DNA from: Crotophaga sulcirostris
Lineage: Eukaryota > Chordata > Aves > Cuculiformes > Crotophagidae
Reading direction: 5' to 3'
Assembly (NCBI GenBank): GCA_013397455.1
Contig: VYZB01000337.1
Location: forward strand, 133,610-197,609
DNA length: 64,000 nucleotides
The position numbers were made by a program, and so were the translations under genes. The notes under the pieces are model-generated. The model did no database searches. It worked only from the letters and a program-made list of their open reading frames with translations, and was not told where the DNA came from. Below are positions 35,016 through 47,496 of this stretch, in pieces. Position 1 is the stretch's first letter; each line of letters starts with the position of its first letter.

Positions 35016-38000
35016 AAATTCTTATAGCATTGAAGAATCTTCATCAACACTTGGCTCTGTGCTACACTTATTCTATTAATTTTTTAAATAAAGTATCTAG
35101 AGAGCAAAAATCCTTCATTAAAACTGGCAAGTGAATTGATTCACCATTCCCCAGCCTTGTAAGCATAGTCTTGAGATCATTAACTGGAGCCAAGGCCGAT
35201 TAGGCCTGTGGCTACCCTTCAGAAAAAGTTATTTATGTTCCATCTTATAAATGCACCATCCTCTTGTGCATCTGGGAATACAGTTCTGTATGTGCAGAAG
35301 AGTCAGCGTGGATCATCAGAAACAGAGTATGTGAGATGCTAAGTTGATCTATAGAGTCAGGAACTCTGAGCTTAGGGTCAAATTCTTCCTTCCCTGCTTA
35401 AATACAGAACCAGGCACGTAGTATGTACATGGGCTGCCCAGTAAGTCACACTGCTAGCAAAAAGCATGTGATTGCTCAAGATTTGCTGACCTTTCGATCT
35501 GAAAATTTTAAGAACGCCTTACTGAAAGCAGTACATCTTCAGTAACTTCTTATAAAACTCCCACTGAAGATGGGCTGTCTAGCACATCCCATGCCAGGTC
35601 AGCTGGCTGGGAGCATCACTGCCACAGCAGGCGCACTCAGAGCTGCTTAGGACTGGGGTAATGCATGTCACCAGAAACAAACACAACAGCTTGTTCTCTA
35701 GCAGGTTAAAACCAGATAAAGTAACTATTTGGCAAACCAAAACAAATCCTGTGCTTATTTAAATGTGACAGCATTTTGTTGCTCTAAAAGAGCCTCTCTT
35801 ATCACCACAGCATAGCAGCATCACAGAACCACAAATTAACTTACTTTGCTTGTAAGGAGATACCAGCTGTTTCACTGATGGGATTCTGAAGCCTAGACTA
35901 ATTTTTACTAAATAACAATGTTAAACTGCAAATGAGTGGCAAAGCAGAAAATTAAATCCAGATTTCCTAAATCCTAGCCCAGGACCTTCAGCACAAGATA
36001 AACCATGCTTTGCAAAACTGTGTGCCTCTGTTTTATTTCTGGTACTTCCAGGTTCTGATGGGGCTGGAAGTATTCCAGCAAAAGAGGGAAGTGGAGCAGA
36101 GTGTAAAAAATGAAACAAATACAAGTGTAACCAAACTTCTTATTGCAACCTCAAACTTGGTTTAAGTTGAGAACAAATCTTAGGATGTTTTTTTCAAAGC
36201 AAATCAATCTCTAAATAAGAGTCTATGACTTGTGACCTGAATTTCCTTTTTAAAGCAGGTTAATAACTGTACCTAAAAATAGAAAAGAGAATAAATTAAT
36301 TTAGAAAGTCAGAAATTTGAGATTCAATCTAAACTTACTACTGAACATAACCTCATGGAGAATTGTTGCTTAAAAAGTTGAATCTGCTGCCCATGATACA
36401 AGTTTCCTGGCCTCTCCCCACAAGCTGGACCAAGGAATGGGAATGGTAGAAAACAAATTAGTTTTCTTCTGTTTTGATGCTTTCTCTACTTGCTGACTGC
36501 CAGGTCAGACAACCATTGCTCCTGATGCAAGAAAAGGGACAAAAAACTACGGCACAGAGAGACATGTGGGACCGTGTTTTTCAGCAACAGATAGCTGCCA
36601 CAGCAAAGCTAATCTAACACCAAATCACATGAAATGAGGAAAATCTGGTCACACGTTAAGCTAGCTATTCTTCTTGGATAAGAGCCTCTCTCCTTTGCTC
36701 TTACTTGCCTGGAGAATTTTTCCAGACTGGTACCACCATGAGTGGACAAATGTTGTGGTCTTCTGAGCCAGAAGAAGACTTCTGGTCTTCTAAAACTTCT
36801 ATGGGAAAGACAAACCCATGTCTGTCAGAGTAATTGATGCAAAAGAGACAAACTGAGGTTGTGGATCCACAATTAGACTGTCTTATAGGATAAGTTTAGA
36901 CCTGATCAGGCATGAAAACCATGATCACCCGCATGTTGGTCAATTGGATATGTTTAATCTTAAAAAAAAAAAATCAATCAAAAATAAAAGTATTTCAGAA
37001 AGACCGTGTGCTGTGCTTTATCTCATGGAGCCCTGCATTTCTAACCAGGTACAAGGTTCACTAAAATCAGATTTATCATCTATTGGAACCACAGCCAAAA
37101 CTTTACACACATTGTATAGAAGCTCATCTGCATCCTACAGTGTAATTGCTTCAGCTTCCAGAAGGCAACAAATTGCCAAGATAGGTGGTGTTTTTCAGTT
37201 TAGCACCAGTCTCCCAACAAGATGAAAACAGTTTGTGGTAAATATAATAGCTAGCAGCCTGAACAATAGAAATTAGGGCAACAGCCTAAATCCTGTGGTG
37301 TATCTGGAAAACGTGTGAACAGTCTTGCTAGTGTGGTGATAAGAAGTTTAAATTAACATGTATTAGCATCCCTGGGAGTCCTACAGCAGCCCCAAACCAA
37401 GAAATTCATTTAGCTGGTGCTTTTTCATCCTGGTTGGCCTTGGCTGGATTTAAGCAGAACTTTAAAGCTGACACCATCTTATGTGCTTTCCTGAGCAGGA
37501 ACACAAGGGCCCTGAATTAGAACCAAATAAAAAAAAAATCAAAACAACAAAACCAAAAAAACAAACCAGAAGGAATTGTATTTAAAAGCAGAACCTTAAT
37601 TGGAAAAATGAATCTAGCAATTCAGATTATTAGACCTTCCATGCCCACTGGAGTCCACAAGCCACAGACCAGGAGAGCTGGACCCTCTAGACACCTCCAG
37701 TAACCCATGGGGTCCATCACCTGCTTGAACTTTATAAATAGCAACAGAAATATATTGTATTAATCAATATAGACAACAGCAACATCTGTAACTACAAACA
37801 TCAAGAAGAGATCAACATTAACAACACCCTCAACAATGCCTTATTATCACCCCCCCAACCCCCCAAAGAAGGCAGTTGAGTTGTAGAGCCAGTTTTAGGA
37901 TGGTGTGAGGTTGCACAAAGCAGAACTACACAAACTTCCATGTAGGTATGTGAAAAGCTATACAGCTGCTTAGTACCTGCAAACTTGATTCACAGCACTG

Positions 38001-38620
38001 ATTACCCATATCGACTAACAAATGCAGAGTTTTTTTTTCCTTACAGTGAAAATAGATGTATTCTTCATGAAGCAACTGCATGCATTTGCTTCCTGCAAAG
38101 TATTGTGATTTTCAAAGTAAACCTATTTTGGAGCAACACACACTTTTTGAGCTGTGATCCTGACTTTCACTTTTGCTATATAATCAGACAAGAGAAAGGG
38201 AGGAAAGCTCAGCTGCTTTAAAAAAAAAATCTTTGGTTTTAAGTGCTTTCCTGTTTTCCAGCCAGCAGTGAGAGTTTGTTCCCCACAAAGGACTAACAAT
38301 GCTCAAAATTGCAGCACAGAGCAACATGTCCTACGCCTTCCAAGATTTTCCTTAGCTCCACTTCGTGATTGCTAAGGCCCACACCACACCTCCTGTGGAA
38401 AAAGTGGTGAGAAGCAGCAACTGAAGGCAGGAAAACACAATAAAATACCTCTTGGGGTTTCCTTGGCATAGCGAGGCAGAGTGGAAACCAGTGGAATTAG
38501 AAAACTGGATTATTTCCCACCTCACTTTCAAGGATTGACAGGAAAGAGTCTGCCAGAACCTTGAGCCATTCCTACAGGTCTGGGCTCTGGGGCCCCTTCC
38601 ATCAGGCAGGGTGGCTCTGC
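35016..38620. other. Unique DNA, no gene supported
   Basis: No exon or dispersed repeat could be supported. AGGGTCAAATTCTTCC near 35371 resembles the edge of a repeat common in turtles and crocodilians (GGGCCAAATTCTGCC), but too little remains to call it. Confidence 0.5.
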
Positions 38621-38851
38621 TCAGGTCGCATCACTGACTTGCTCCCCTATATCACCGACTTGCTCCCCTACATCACTGACTTGTGCCCCTACATCACTGA
38701 CTTGTACCCCTACATCACTGACTTGCTCCCCTAGCAGTTGCTTGATGAGATTTGGAGTAACCTCTTGATCATGTTCATCAACCCATACAGCAGTTAAAAT
38801 AATGAGAAAAAGGAGACAAAAAAAAACCCCACCCTCATAGTTTCTGTCCAT
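38621..38851 (-). CDS. Speculative small ORF with heptad repeats
   Basis: A minus-strand frame of 76 codons starts with ATG in good context (GAACATGG). It begins MDRNYEGG, continues with a hydrophobic stretch VFFCLLFLIILTAVWV that could be a signal peptide or membrane anchor, then a polar linker, then five near-identical heptads of the form QVSDVGE, ending QVSDAT and TGA. Val at heptad positions 2 and 5 gives the 3-4 spacing of a coiled coil. Against a real gene: a T9 run lies inside the hydrophobic stretch, the repeats are a minisatellite that would be open in any suitable frame, and no promoter or splice evidence was found. Confidence 0.15.
   Translation of the reverse strand: MDRNYEGGVFFCLLFLIILTAVWVDEHDQEVTPNLIKQLLGEQVSDVGVQVSDVGAQVSDVGEQVGDIGEQVSDAT
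38630..38734. repeat. 21-bp minisatellite, five units
   Basis: Five tandem units of ATCACTGACTTGCTCCCCTA plus one base, differing by only one or two substitutions each. Every unit is a multiple of three, so an open frame across it stays open. Confidence 0.97.
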
Positions 38852-39459
38852 GTTCTATTAATAACATTTTTTTCAAAAGTAAGAAAAGAGGCACCAAGAG
38901 AGAATGGACTTTTACTTTTGTCTTTTACTGCTGAGTAATTTCAAGGGTTTTTTTTCCTTTTTATAGTACTAGCAGATTTTAGTAAACAAAGAACATGTTA
39001 CATCATGGATCTGAGGGCAGATAGCAGTTTAACTTCATATTCTCAGTTTTGCATGTGGTTAAAACACACACCAGAAGTATGTGGGAAGGAGCAGAAATGG
39101 ACATAAAGCTGCAGCTTCCAGGGCTGGCAGGCGGGTATCAGGCTCTGCAACGGCCAGACGCTTATCAGCCAACACAAAACCAACTTGTGCAGAGTAAAAG
39201 GGCCAATACAGTTAAGTAAGATACTGCAAAGGGTGTGGGAGAGGGGGGTATTAAAAACCAGAGTCAGCGTAGAGGAGCTGTTGCTTAGAGCAGAAGTATT
39301 GCTACACAGTTTGAATAGGCTTCCTGTGGCTGCCCAAAGACTAACATCTGGCAATGCAGCCTGCTAGAACCAGAGAGGGAACTCCTTTATCAAGGGTACA
39401 GAAAATAGAAATGTAACCACAAAGGTGGGAGTGCAGGTTCATAAGCTGTAGCCACCCTC
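38852..39459. other. Spacer with weak ORFs
   Basis: Overlapping open frames on both strands at 39043-39367 could be remnants of an old element, but no family was recognised. Confidence 0.35.
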
Positions 39460-39737
39460 CTATAGTAACTGTTGTTCTTCGTTGTTGCAGTCCTGTTCAG
39501 CTTGTTTGAAGTAGTTGTTGACGTAACCCTCTACCATTTCAAATTTGCTGGGACAACATTCAACTGAAACCACATGGATTAAAAATTTTAGGGTGTTTTT
39601 GTAAGTTAAGTAGGCATTGCAGCACTGGACACCGAGTGAATCCCAGCTGGGTTTGGGTTTTTGTGCTTTTTTGACCGTACAAGTAATATTTTGGTTTTCA
39701 TCGTAGTTTACATAGTAAAAACAGGCAAACCATGTCA
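39460..39737 (-). CDS. Candidate terminal exon, cysteine-rich protein
   Basis: On the minus strand a T-rich tract ends in AAAAAG (acceptor) at 39738-39740. The open frame that follows runs 91 codons to a TAG at 39460. It contains TWFACFYYVNYDENQNITCT with an N-glycosylation sequon (NIT), a paired Cys (GVQCCNAYLTY), a second pair (SVECCPSKFEM) and a final helix-like stretch GYVNNYFKQAEQDCNNEE. Seven cysteines and the sequon suggest a secreted or extracellular domain. The C-terminal helix closing with Cys is reminiscent of small helical cytokines, but no family signature is met. An upstream signal-peptide exon was sought in 39.8-41.2 kb and not found. No AATAAA was seen nearby downstream. A chance ORF in AT-rich DNA is possible. 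Confidence 0.28.
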
Positions 39738-39740
39738 CTT

Positions 39741-41339
39741 TTTAAAAAAGTGATAAATTTAAAAACAAGAAGTGAAACAGTACAGATACCTGAAACTACA
39801 CCGATTCTGCTAGCTTTGCTATGCTACCAACAGAAATAGTCCTGTCCTGTTTAGATAGACTTTGTTTTGCTACATGACTGCATATGCAGTGAAGTGATAT
39901 CAAGTCCTGAGGGTCCACTCCTTTGATGAGTTAAGCACACAAAGGCCCACATTTTGATGCAATCTGATATCATATATTTAAGTCCTAGACAAACTGCAAC
40001 TGTGAGGAAGTGATAAAAAGAACTTCCTGCACCGAGCCGCCTGAGATAACACTTTCCATGGACTGGAAAAAAAGAGACATGATTGCTACAGAACTAAAAG
40101 GGAACTGTTCTGCTCTTAATAAATAACCCTTTCTTTTTCACGTGGCTATTGCAAAAGCCTGAGCACAAGTGACTAACTTTCAGTACACTGCAGACCAGCT
40201 CTACGCACGCATTTCTGAAATGATTCTTTGAGGAACTGCACTGAATTGTTAGCTCTCCAGCTCTGTGTTCTCCTGAAGGCTCCTCTGCTGCAACTAGAGC
40301 CCAGCAACTCAGAAACCTCCCAGCTAATATTTTTACTTCTATTTTAAAGAAAGTTCAAGAAAGTGAAACTAAAAAGTCTGATCAAGTGGAGGAATAAGGA
40401 GGGGATGTCTAAAGACTACGGCTAGATTGTCTCCAGCGAGGGAAAAATCCTATGGGAAACATTATTAATTCATTCTCATGTAATTTCCTCTCAATTTTGC
40501 ATTAATGTCACCTGAGATTCCAAGAAATTTAATATAATTTTTTTGAGTTCACTTTGTGAATGTCTAGCAGTCAAGTTTTCCTCACACTGGAAGTTGTGTG
40601 GGAAATGAGCTTCAAATGTGAGTACTTAACATGAACCAAAAGAGTTTTTTAAATTGGAATTTAGAAAAGTGCTTGAAATATGGAGGCGTTTCTTCATATA
40701 CAAACTGACTAGAACATCAAATAAAAATCACTCAAGTTAAAAGTACAAGCTGTTTCTGAAGTAAAATATCAAGAATTCATAATAAACTGTTCATCAGTTG
40801 TTGAGGATGGGAAGTAACACTTGCAGAATAGACCTACTCTTTGTCAAAAACACAGGCAAATCACTGAAGCTGGGAAGAGATTCCACAGCTATTTGTACAA
40901 CAGGTCACCTACTATGCAAATGTCTACTGTAACCTCCCAGGGTGATGTCCAAGAACAAACCTCGACATTGAGTCCTCTTTTGGAGACACCAGAAGGCATG
41001 GAGCCTCAGGACATTACAAGCTGTTCCAATATAAAGAAAATCTATTTGTTAACTTTTGCCTGTTCTGTGCATCTCCTTTTATACATCTATTACATTTTGG
41101 GGTGGGGGTTTTTTTTGAGAAGCTCAGACTGCTGAACAAGTCAAGAGAGATGTAACTGCAGTACTGAAGAGTTTTAAACTTCTGTTTCTGTTGCAAGTTT
41201 ATGAAGTAACAGAGAAAACACAGTAGCTGATTAAATTAATGTGATGACTCTGTGGTGATATTGCTAGAGATTGGCCCTGGACAGCGTTTCTTGACACAGA
41301 AAGAGCCCTGATACCAGCCTTTCTTCTGGTTCCTTTCAG
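39741..41339. other. Unique DNA
   Basis: Contains the ETS-like dyad at 40005 and a plus-strand 104-codon ORF at 40821-41135 with a hydrophobic C-terminal half but no splice or promoter support. Confidence 0.45.
40005..40028. promoter_or_regulatory. Dyad of ETS/PU.1-like sites around TATA-like core
   Basis: AGGAAGT (40005-40011) and its complement ACTTCCT (40022-40028) flank GATAAAAAGA. GAGGAAGT is a PU.1/ETS core, and the spacer resembles a weak TATA or GATA site. Function is inferred from motifs only. Confidence 0.2.
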
Positions 41340-41475
41340 ACACTGCGTATTGCTGGCTGACCCAAACCCTACCTCAAGCCATGCAGTGAGCTACGGTCAG
41401 AGCAGCGTTTCAGACACCGTTAACATAACTGTGCTGAGCCCAAGCAAGCCAAGCCAGAGCTACACAGCGCTCATG
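41340..41475 (+). CDS. Speculative coding exon
   Basis: A strong acceptor (CCTTTCTTCTGGTTCCTTTCAG) precedes a 136-base segment open in one frame, reading HCVLLADPNPTSSHAVSYGQ and later NITVLSPSKPSQSYTALM. GC content and Ser/Pro-rich composition differ from the surrounding AT-rich DNA. The candidate donor ATG|GTCTGTG is weak. Ser/Pro-rich sequence of this kind occurs in linker regions of transcription factors and adhesion proteins; no family is recognised. Confidence 0.22.
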
Positions 41476-41529
41476 GTCTGTGAAATACCTTTTTTTTTAA
41501 AAACAAAACAAAACCACACACACAGAAAA

Positions 41530-41897
41530 GCCTGAAAAAGAGGAGGTTCAGGGGTGACCTTATTGCTCTCTACAACTACCTAAAAGGAGGTTGTAGTCAG
41601 GCAGGGGTTGGTCTCTTCTCTCAGGTGACCAGGGACAGAACTAGAGGACATGGACTCAAGCTTCGTCAGGGAAAGTTTAGTCTTGATGTTAGGAAAAAGT
41701 TCTTCACTGAAAGGGTGATTGGCCCTTGGAATGTGCTGCCCGGGAAGGTGGTGGAGTCACCAACCCTGGAGGTGTCTAAAAGGAGATTGGATGAGGCACT
41801 CAGTGCCATGGTTTAGATGATGGGTTGGTGTTAGTGTTAGGCTGGACTCGATGATCTCAGAGGTCCTTTCCAACCTTGTAATACTGTGATACTGTGA
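41530..41897 (+). mobile_element. CR1 LINE copy, ATACTGTG type
   Basis: It runs from GCCTGAAAAAGAGGAGGTTC through an open ORF2 end ([14 protein letters not shown], stop TAG at about 41816) and a 3' UTR to ATACTGTGATACTGTGA. Both ends are flanked by nearly identical CA tracts (41514-41524 and 41902-41912). Confidence 0.96.
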
Positions 41898-44800
41898 AAA
41901 AACACACACACAAGCAAAACCCAGCCAAAATCTTCTCAGTAGTCTTTTTAACTGGATCGTTTCAGAAGGCTGGGTTAGAGTACAGCCACACCAATAGGGA
42001 GCACCCACAGCAGCAATCTGTGCATCAGGCAGGAAGAAGAATCAGATTTGACTCTGAAGAAATTGTAAATTGAAACACAGCCCAGTGATTGCTGACAACT
42101 ATGCAGTTAGAATATCAGGCTGCAGAAAATAACAAGCCTAAAATTGTCGTCCTTCACACACTCAACAGATTCACTGTATCAGGAGCTAACAGTGATTACT
42201 TTTCTGATAGCCTCCTAGCCATATACTCTGACAAAGAGAAAAATGCTATGAATGGCTATAGGCTTCTCATGATTTAAGAGACAGTAACTGCCACAGTGGC
42301 AGCAACAGGTAAAAAGTTTCTAAACAAGTGATAAAATAAGCCAAAATTGACAAGCATTTGTGTATTTCCGTAATATCTACAGTATATTGCAAATATAGAG
42401 ACTTGCTTATTTGTAATCTAATTCAAAACTGATTGATTTCCCTTGAATCTTATATATTTGTAAATTTTATTCTGAGTTTTTTTACATTTCCTTCCGTAGA
42501 GGGACTCCTTTTGCTGATGAATTTATGTCATCAGCTAAAGAGCAATTTGTATTTTTCAGATGTGAGGTGCTATTGAATAGTAATTAATGACACTGCTTTT
42601 CTTCACGAACTCACGGGCTGCTTGTTCACTGGGGAATTATAGTAGAAGTTATTGAACAAACATTTTTATCATCGTCAAAACAAGTTTCATTTTCATTATA
42701 CTAAGTTATCTTGAAAGCAATATTTAGTATTACACTTGAGTGACTAGTTTATTGTTACTTAGATAGCCTGATGATAGGCACCTTAGAAAAAAACAAAAAT
42801 AGGTAACAGACCAAACTATAAGTAGCAAACACTCAGTCTCCTCCTCTTTTAGTATGAATACAATCGAAAGTCGTGACAGTTGCAGTAATCTCATAACGGG
42901 CTTGAGCTCTTTATCCTGGCTATGAATGAATTACTGATTTTTCAATTGCCGAAACAAGTCTGCTAAACAGACATTGGTGATTGTAGAAAGAGTGCTCATC
43001 TGATGTGAACCAGTGGACAGAGAAGCCTTGTGCGTCAGCAACCGATTCTTAAACAAATAAGGTATCACTTAAACATTGTAAAAACAACAAAAAAAAAAGT
43101 TTGATTTTTAGTGTGGGACACTGTGCCAACTTTTCTCTGCATAACAAATCTCAAGAAGCTCTCCTGGGAATGTTTATATTGTGTTTCTATCCAGGCCTCA
43201 TATTTGCTTTTGAATTGTGACAACAGTTTGACTGTTTTCATGTTAAAAGCTTCCTGCCTTTGTCATGAAAGCAGCTTTTCATCAATATCTATAGACAACA
43301 GTCAGAACAGGAATTCAGGACTATTGCTGCAAACTTTAGGAGGACCTACCTGGAAGTGCTTGCACCCCAATACCACCCCTAAGCCCCCCCTCAGCCCATG
43401 TCTTCAGTCAGTGCCAGTATCCTAAACCCTACCAAGAGCAAAGCAGAGGGCAACTGGGCCCAAATCCCGGTACTGGATACAGCTATGCTATCAGTTAAAG
43501 ATAATTATGCATTTTAAAAGTTTGGGAAAAAAATTATTTGTTCTCTGTTCTGATATGATAGAATAAGAATTTGAAAAACGTGCTCAGATCCTACTACACT
43601 GTGGAAGATACAAAACATTTTAAAGAAGTTTTTATGTACATACAGATACACGTGTACATGGGAAAATGTCATACATGAGTATGTATGAGTTTTTCTTATT
43701 CAAGATTTGTCAGTTTGGGTTTTGATTTTTATATTTAACACTACAGAGCAGTTTACTTTTCTCACCATCCCCAAGTCAAATAAACTATTCACATCCCTGT
43801 ACCTCAGAATACATTGCCTTCCACCTATGGGAAATTTTACTTGAAAGATAAGACTATACACAAGTCTGAAATAACGACAACCGATCAGGCAGAAGTCGTG
43901 TCTTTCCCTGGAAGAATGAGGTGCAATGAAAAGAAATTGGAAAATATGATTCGCCTTTTAGATTGTTTTAACTGGGTAATGAATAGACTGAAGTTCCTTT
44001 TTTTCAGGGGGTAGTCAAATAGTGATTATGCAAAGTGTACAATTCTAAACAGCTAATTAAACAGCAATCTCAAATCTTTACAGCTGAATAAGCTGCTTTT
44101 TAAAAAGTCAGAAAGCCTGTGCCTTGTGTACAAGTTGTTTTTTTTTAAAAAAATTTTATCAGCTACTCTAGTGATCCATCTCTCCGCAAATTTTTACCCA
44201 TGCAAAAACACAGTCATCTACAGGAGTCGGTATATTTTTACATCAGAGCACTTTCCGTCTGAAGCTCCCAGGGGAGACATTATTTCCTAAGTGAGAAAGT
44301 AAATCATAAAGAAAGTAAAAGAATAATGCAAACATCTGATACAATCTGGTTCTCCAGTATCTTTATTCAGGACTAAAATCCAACCTAATTACATCACACC
44401 TAAGAAACAAGAGTATCCTACATTTTTCCGAAGGTCATTTTAAGATGACCTTTGAGTTGGGTGTACTTTCTGCCCATCAGATATGTACAGAAAAGAGAAG
44501 AAAATATTATAAAAATGAGTTTGAGCAAGATTCACATAATTTGGGATATATGGGGCAGGATATTTGGGAAATATGGGCAGGATCTCCTGAAAACTACAAA
44601 GTAAAAGACAATTTTTGGACTTCTTCCTTGAAGTAAGCTAGAGATCTGGGACCGTGGAATTTCAGTGGTTTTAGAGAACTACTCAGCACAGTGGAAAAAC
44701 ATACTCCAAAATGGATGTAATTGTCTACACTTCCTAAGCAGCGACTTTGATAAAGTTACGAGAGACTTACTCCGTTAAAGCCAGAAGTAGTGGTGGGGTT

Positions 44801-47163
44801 TGGTTTTAATACTTAAATTCTTAAATTCTTAAAATTCTTAAATACTTAAAATTCTCTGGACATTAATCAGTTGAGTGTAATTTCTTTAAACTTCAGTGTA
44901 AAGCTACCAACTGTCGCTTTAAGAGTAATCTTCTAGTACTTTTTATTTATTTTTCTGAAACCTGAAGAGAACCTGAAGCAAATCAACTCTTGGTCAAGTA
45001 CCACATTAGTCCCGTCACAGAAGGTTAGGCCCTCAACAATGTAATCGAATGCTTTTAGCAGTTCCTTATGGACACTAACAGACACACTTTATGAAAAACA
45101 GCCATCACTACCCAGGAACCATTTCAGGAGAAACAGCATCTGCAGTTTTTTTTAATCAGATGTGGAACAGTTTCTTTCCACCTCCCATCATTGTAGGCAG
45201 TTGTATTCAGAGCCAGATGCTGAACAAAAGCTAGCAAGCATCATACAAACAGGCACCTAAAGGATACACAATTCATTTGGATAAAAAAAACCCTCTTAGC
45301 ACACTCTTACTTTACTAGGGAATGTTCATTAACATCTTCTTTGGATTAGGATACTGACTTATTAAACTCATCACATCAATTTCATTTTCAGAAACCTCTT
45401 TGCATTTGTTTAAATTTTCTCCACATTTACATATGGTTATTGGCATGTTAATTTATGATGCAGATTGCCCATTCCTGCTGGGATATATATAACAAACAGT
45501 ATTTAAACAAATCTGAAAGTATAAGACGCTTCAGTAATAAAAAAGACAATTTAATTTTTTTGCCATCTTTTATAACAGAAATACCACTTTGTGTAATGGG
45601 CACTATTACTTTAGCAGCCAGGAATGCTGACTCAAGTACTTAGCCTATATTACCCTGTTATCTAGGAGTGGGGTCCTCAACAGCAGAGAAAACTATGTGA
45701 GACATTCTTGGTACTCTGTTTGACTTGCTTTACTACATCTCCAAGGCGTTAAGTGAAGTCTGTCACTATCCAAGAAAAGTTCCTTACCTCCATGGCTTTC
45801 ACAAACTTATATATCCCATTTATCTTCCAGTTCACCTGGGGATTACAGAAGACCTCAGCTAAACTGTAGCTTTTAACGAGCTTACACAGAACACAGGGCT
45901 GAGATACTAAGCTCACTCCTCCCCTGGAAGGCCAGAGCTAGGGCAGGGATACAAAGATGACTCTGTCAGAGCACAAGCTAGACGTGCTTCCCTTCTGCTG
46001 CCTCTAGCCAGGTAGTCAGCAAAAGGTCAACTATATGATTTCTATAAATCATTGTTTCCTGAACACAGTGGGTCACTGAATTTCAGCTAACCCATAACAT
46101 CACATTTTTATCTGTGCTAAAGATTATGGTGCATTGTTAACTGAAACATTGTGAGGTTACGTGCCTCAAAGGGCTTGCTGAGGTTACCTACCATTACCTG
46201 GAGAAGCTTTGCTGAAACTTGGGTTCCCCAAAACTTTCAGCTAATTTAAATGCATGCTGTGACTGCTCCTACTCAGATGTATCTTCTTATTGTGTCTCTT
46301 CTCTGAGCATGAGCGGTCACGAAACTATGTGGCCTGTTGTTAGATTAGGGGACTTCTGCTGAAAATTAACCTGAAAAAAATACAAATAAAGTGGTTAGTT
46401 TTCACTAGCATGAGTTTACACAAAGTGTATGGGAGCAGCAACTTGAGGAGAGAAGAGCCAGAAAAACCCTTTTGGCTGCAACCTCTTAGAGCAATGGTGG
46501 AACCATCAGGAGGGGACCATGAGCTACCGCAGGGCTAGCAGGAGGTTTTTGCAGTGATTTAAAACTGAGTTGTTTTGAAACAGTACATTGGCCATATGCT
46601 TCTATGTTGCCTCCTGCTGAGGATGCTAAAGAGCTCAGCAAAACTCACAAACAGATCCTTGGTAGGTATTATCACTCCTGATTTACAGGAATGAGGATGA
46701 GGACAGAGCTTGGATCGTTTACTTGAAGCAAAATACGAGTTAGTGTAAGACAGACAGAAACACAAAACCACTGATCCTTGATTCCCACCATTATGTTAAT
46801 TAATAAATCAATTGTGACCAACATGCAGAAAATTAAGAAATACCCCCTGAGCATTTGCTAGTGAGTTAGGCAAATGAGCAGCTGCGTAGCCACACCAGGG
46901 CTTGCTTGGCTGCACAGGCAGAGAACAGCAGAGCGCACAGGACCAGCACCCGCAGAGCTGTGCGCGCTGCCAAAGGGGGCATCCGGCACATCTGTGAGAA
47001 CAAACAAGGGCAGGCAACTCAGGAAAGATGCAAGATATGAATTAGACATGGATACAACAACCCACAGATTTTAACAGCAGGCTCTTGAAAATGCAGGGTG
47101 CTGGTTGGTCTTGACCTTGTCCTGTCCATGGTGGTGTTCCACACCTTGCACAGGACCTTGCTG
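41898..47163. other. Unique AT-rich DNA, no gene supported
   Basis: About 5.3 kb with only short unsupported ORFs and the small tandem repeat at 44811. 46.8-47.1 kb is a little GC-richer. Confidence 0.5.
44811..44855. repeat. Tandem repeat, 8-9 bp unit
   Basis: About five copies of CTTAAATTC / TTAAAATTC with small length changes. Confidence 0.85.
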
Positions 47164-47496
47164 GTATCACAGTATTACAAGGTTGGAAAGGACCTCTGAG
47201 ATCATCAAGTCCAACCTATAACCCAACACTAACACCGACCCATCGTCTAAACCATGGCACTGAGTGCCTCATCCAAGCTCCTCTTAAACACCTCCAGGGT
47301 TGGCGACTCCACCACCTCCCAGGGCAATGCATTCCAAGGGCCAATCACCCTTTCAGTGAAGAACTTTTTCCTAATATCAAGCCTAAACTTTCCCTGACGA
47401 AGCTTGAGTCCATGTCCTCTAGTTCTGTCCCTGGTCACCTGAGAGAAGAGACCAACCCCGGCCTGACTACAGCCTCCTTTTAGGTAGTTGTAGAGT
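47164..47496 (-). mobile_element. CR1 LINE copy, ATACTGTG type
   Basis: The minus-strand ORF2 end is open over 47247-47438 (63 codons, [19 protein letters not shown]) and nearly identical to the copies at 33880, 41530 and 53674. 5'-truncated at the CTACAACTACCTAAAAGG part. Confidence 0.96.

Noticed and set aside
40821..41135. Plus-strand ORF of 104 codons ending in a hydrophobic segment
   Set aside because: The hydrophobic part is encoded by T-rich sequence and no splice site or start context supports it.
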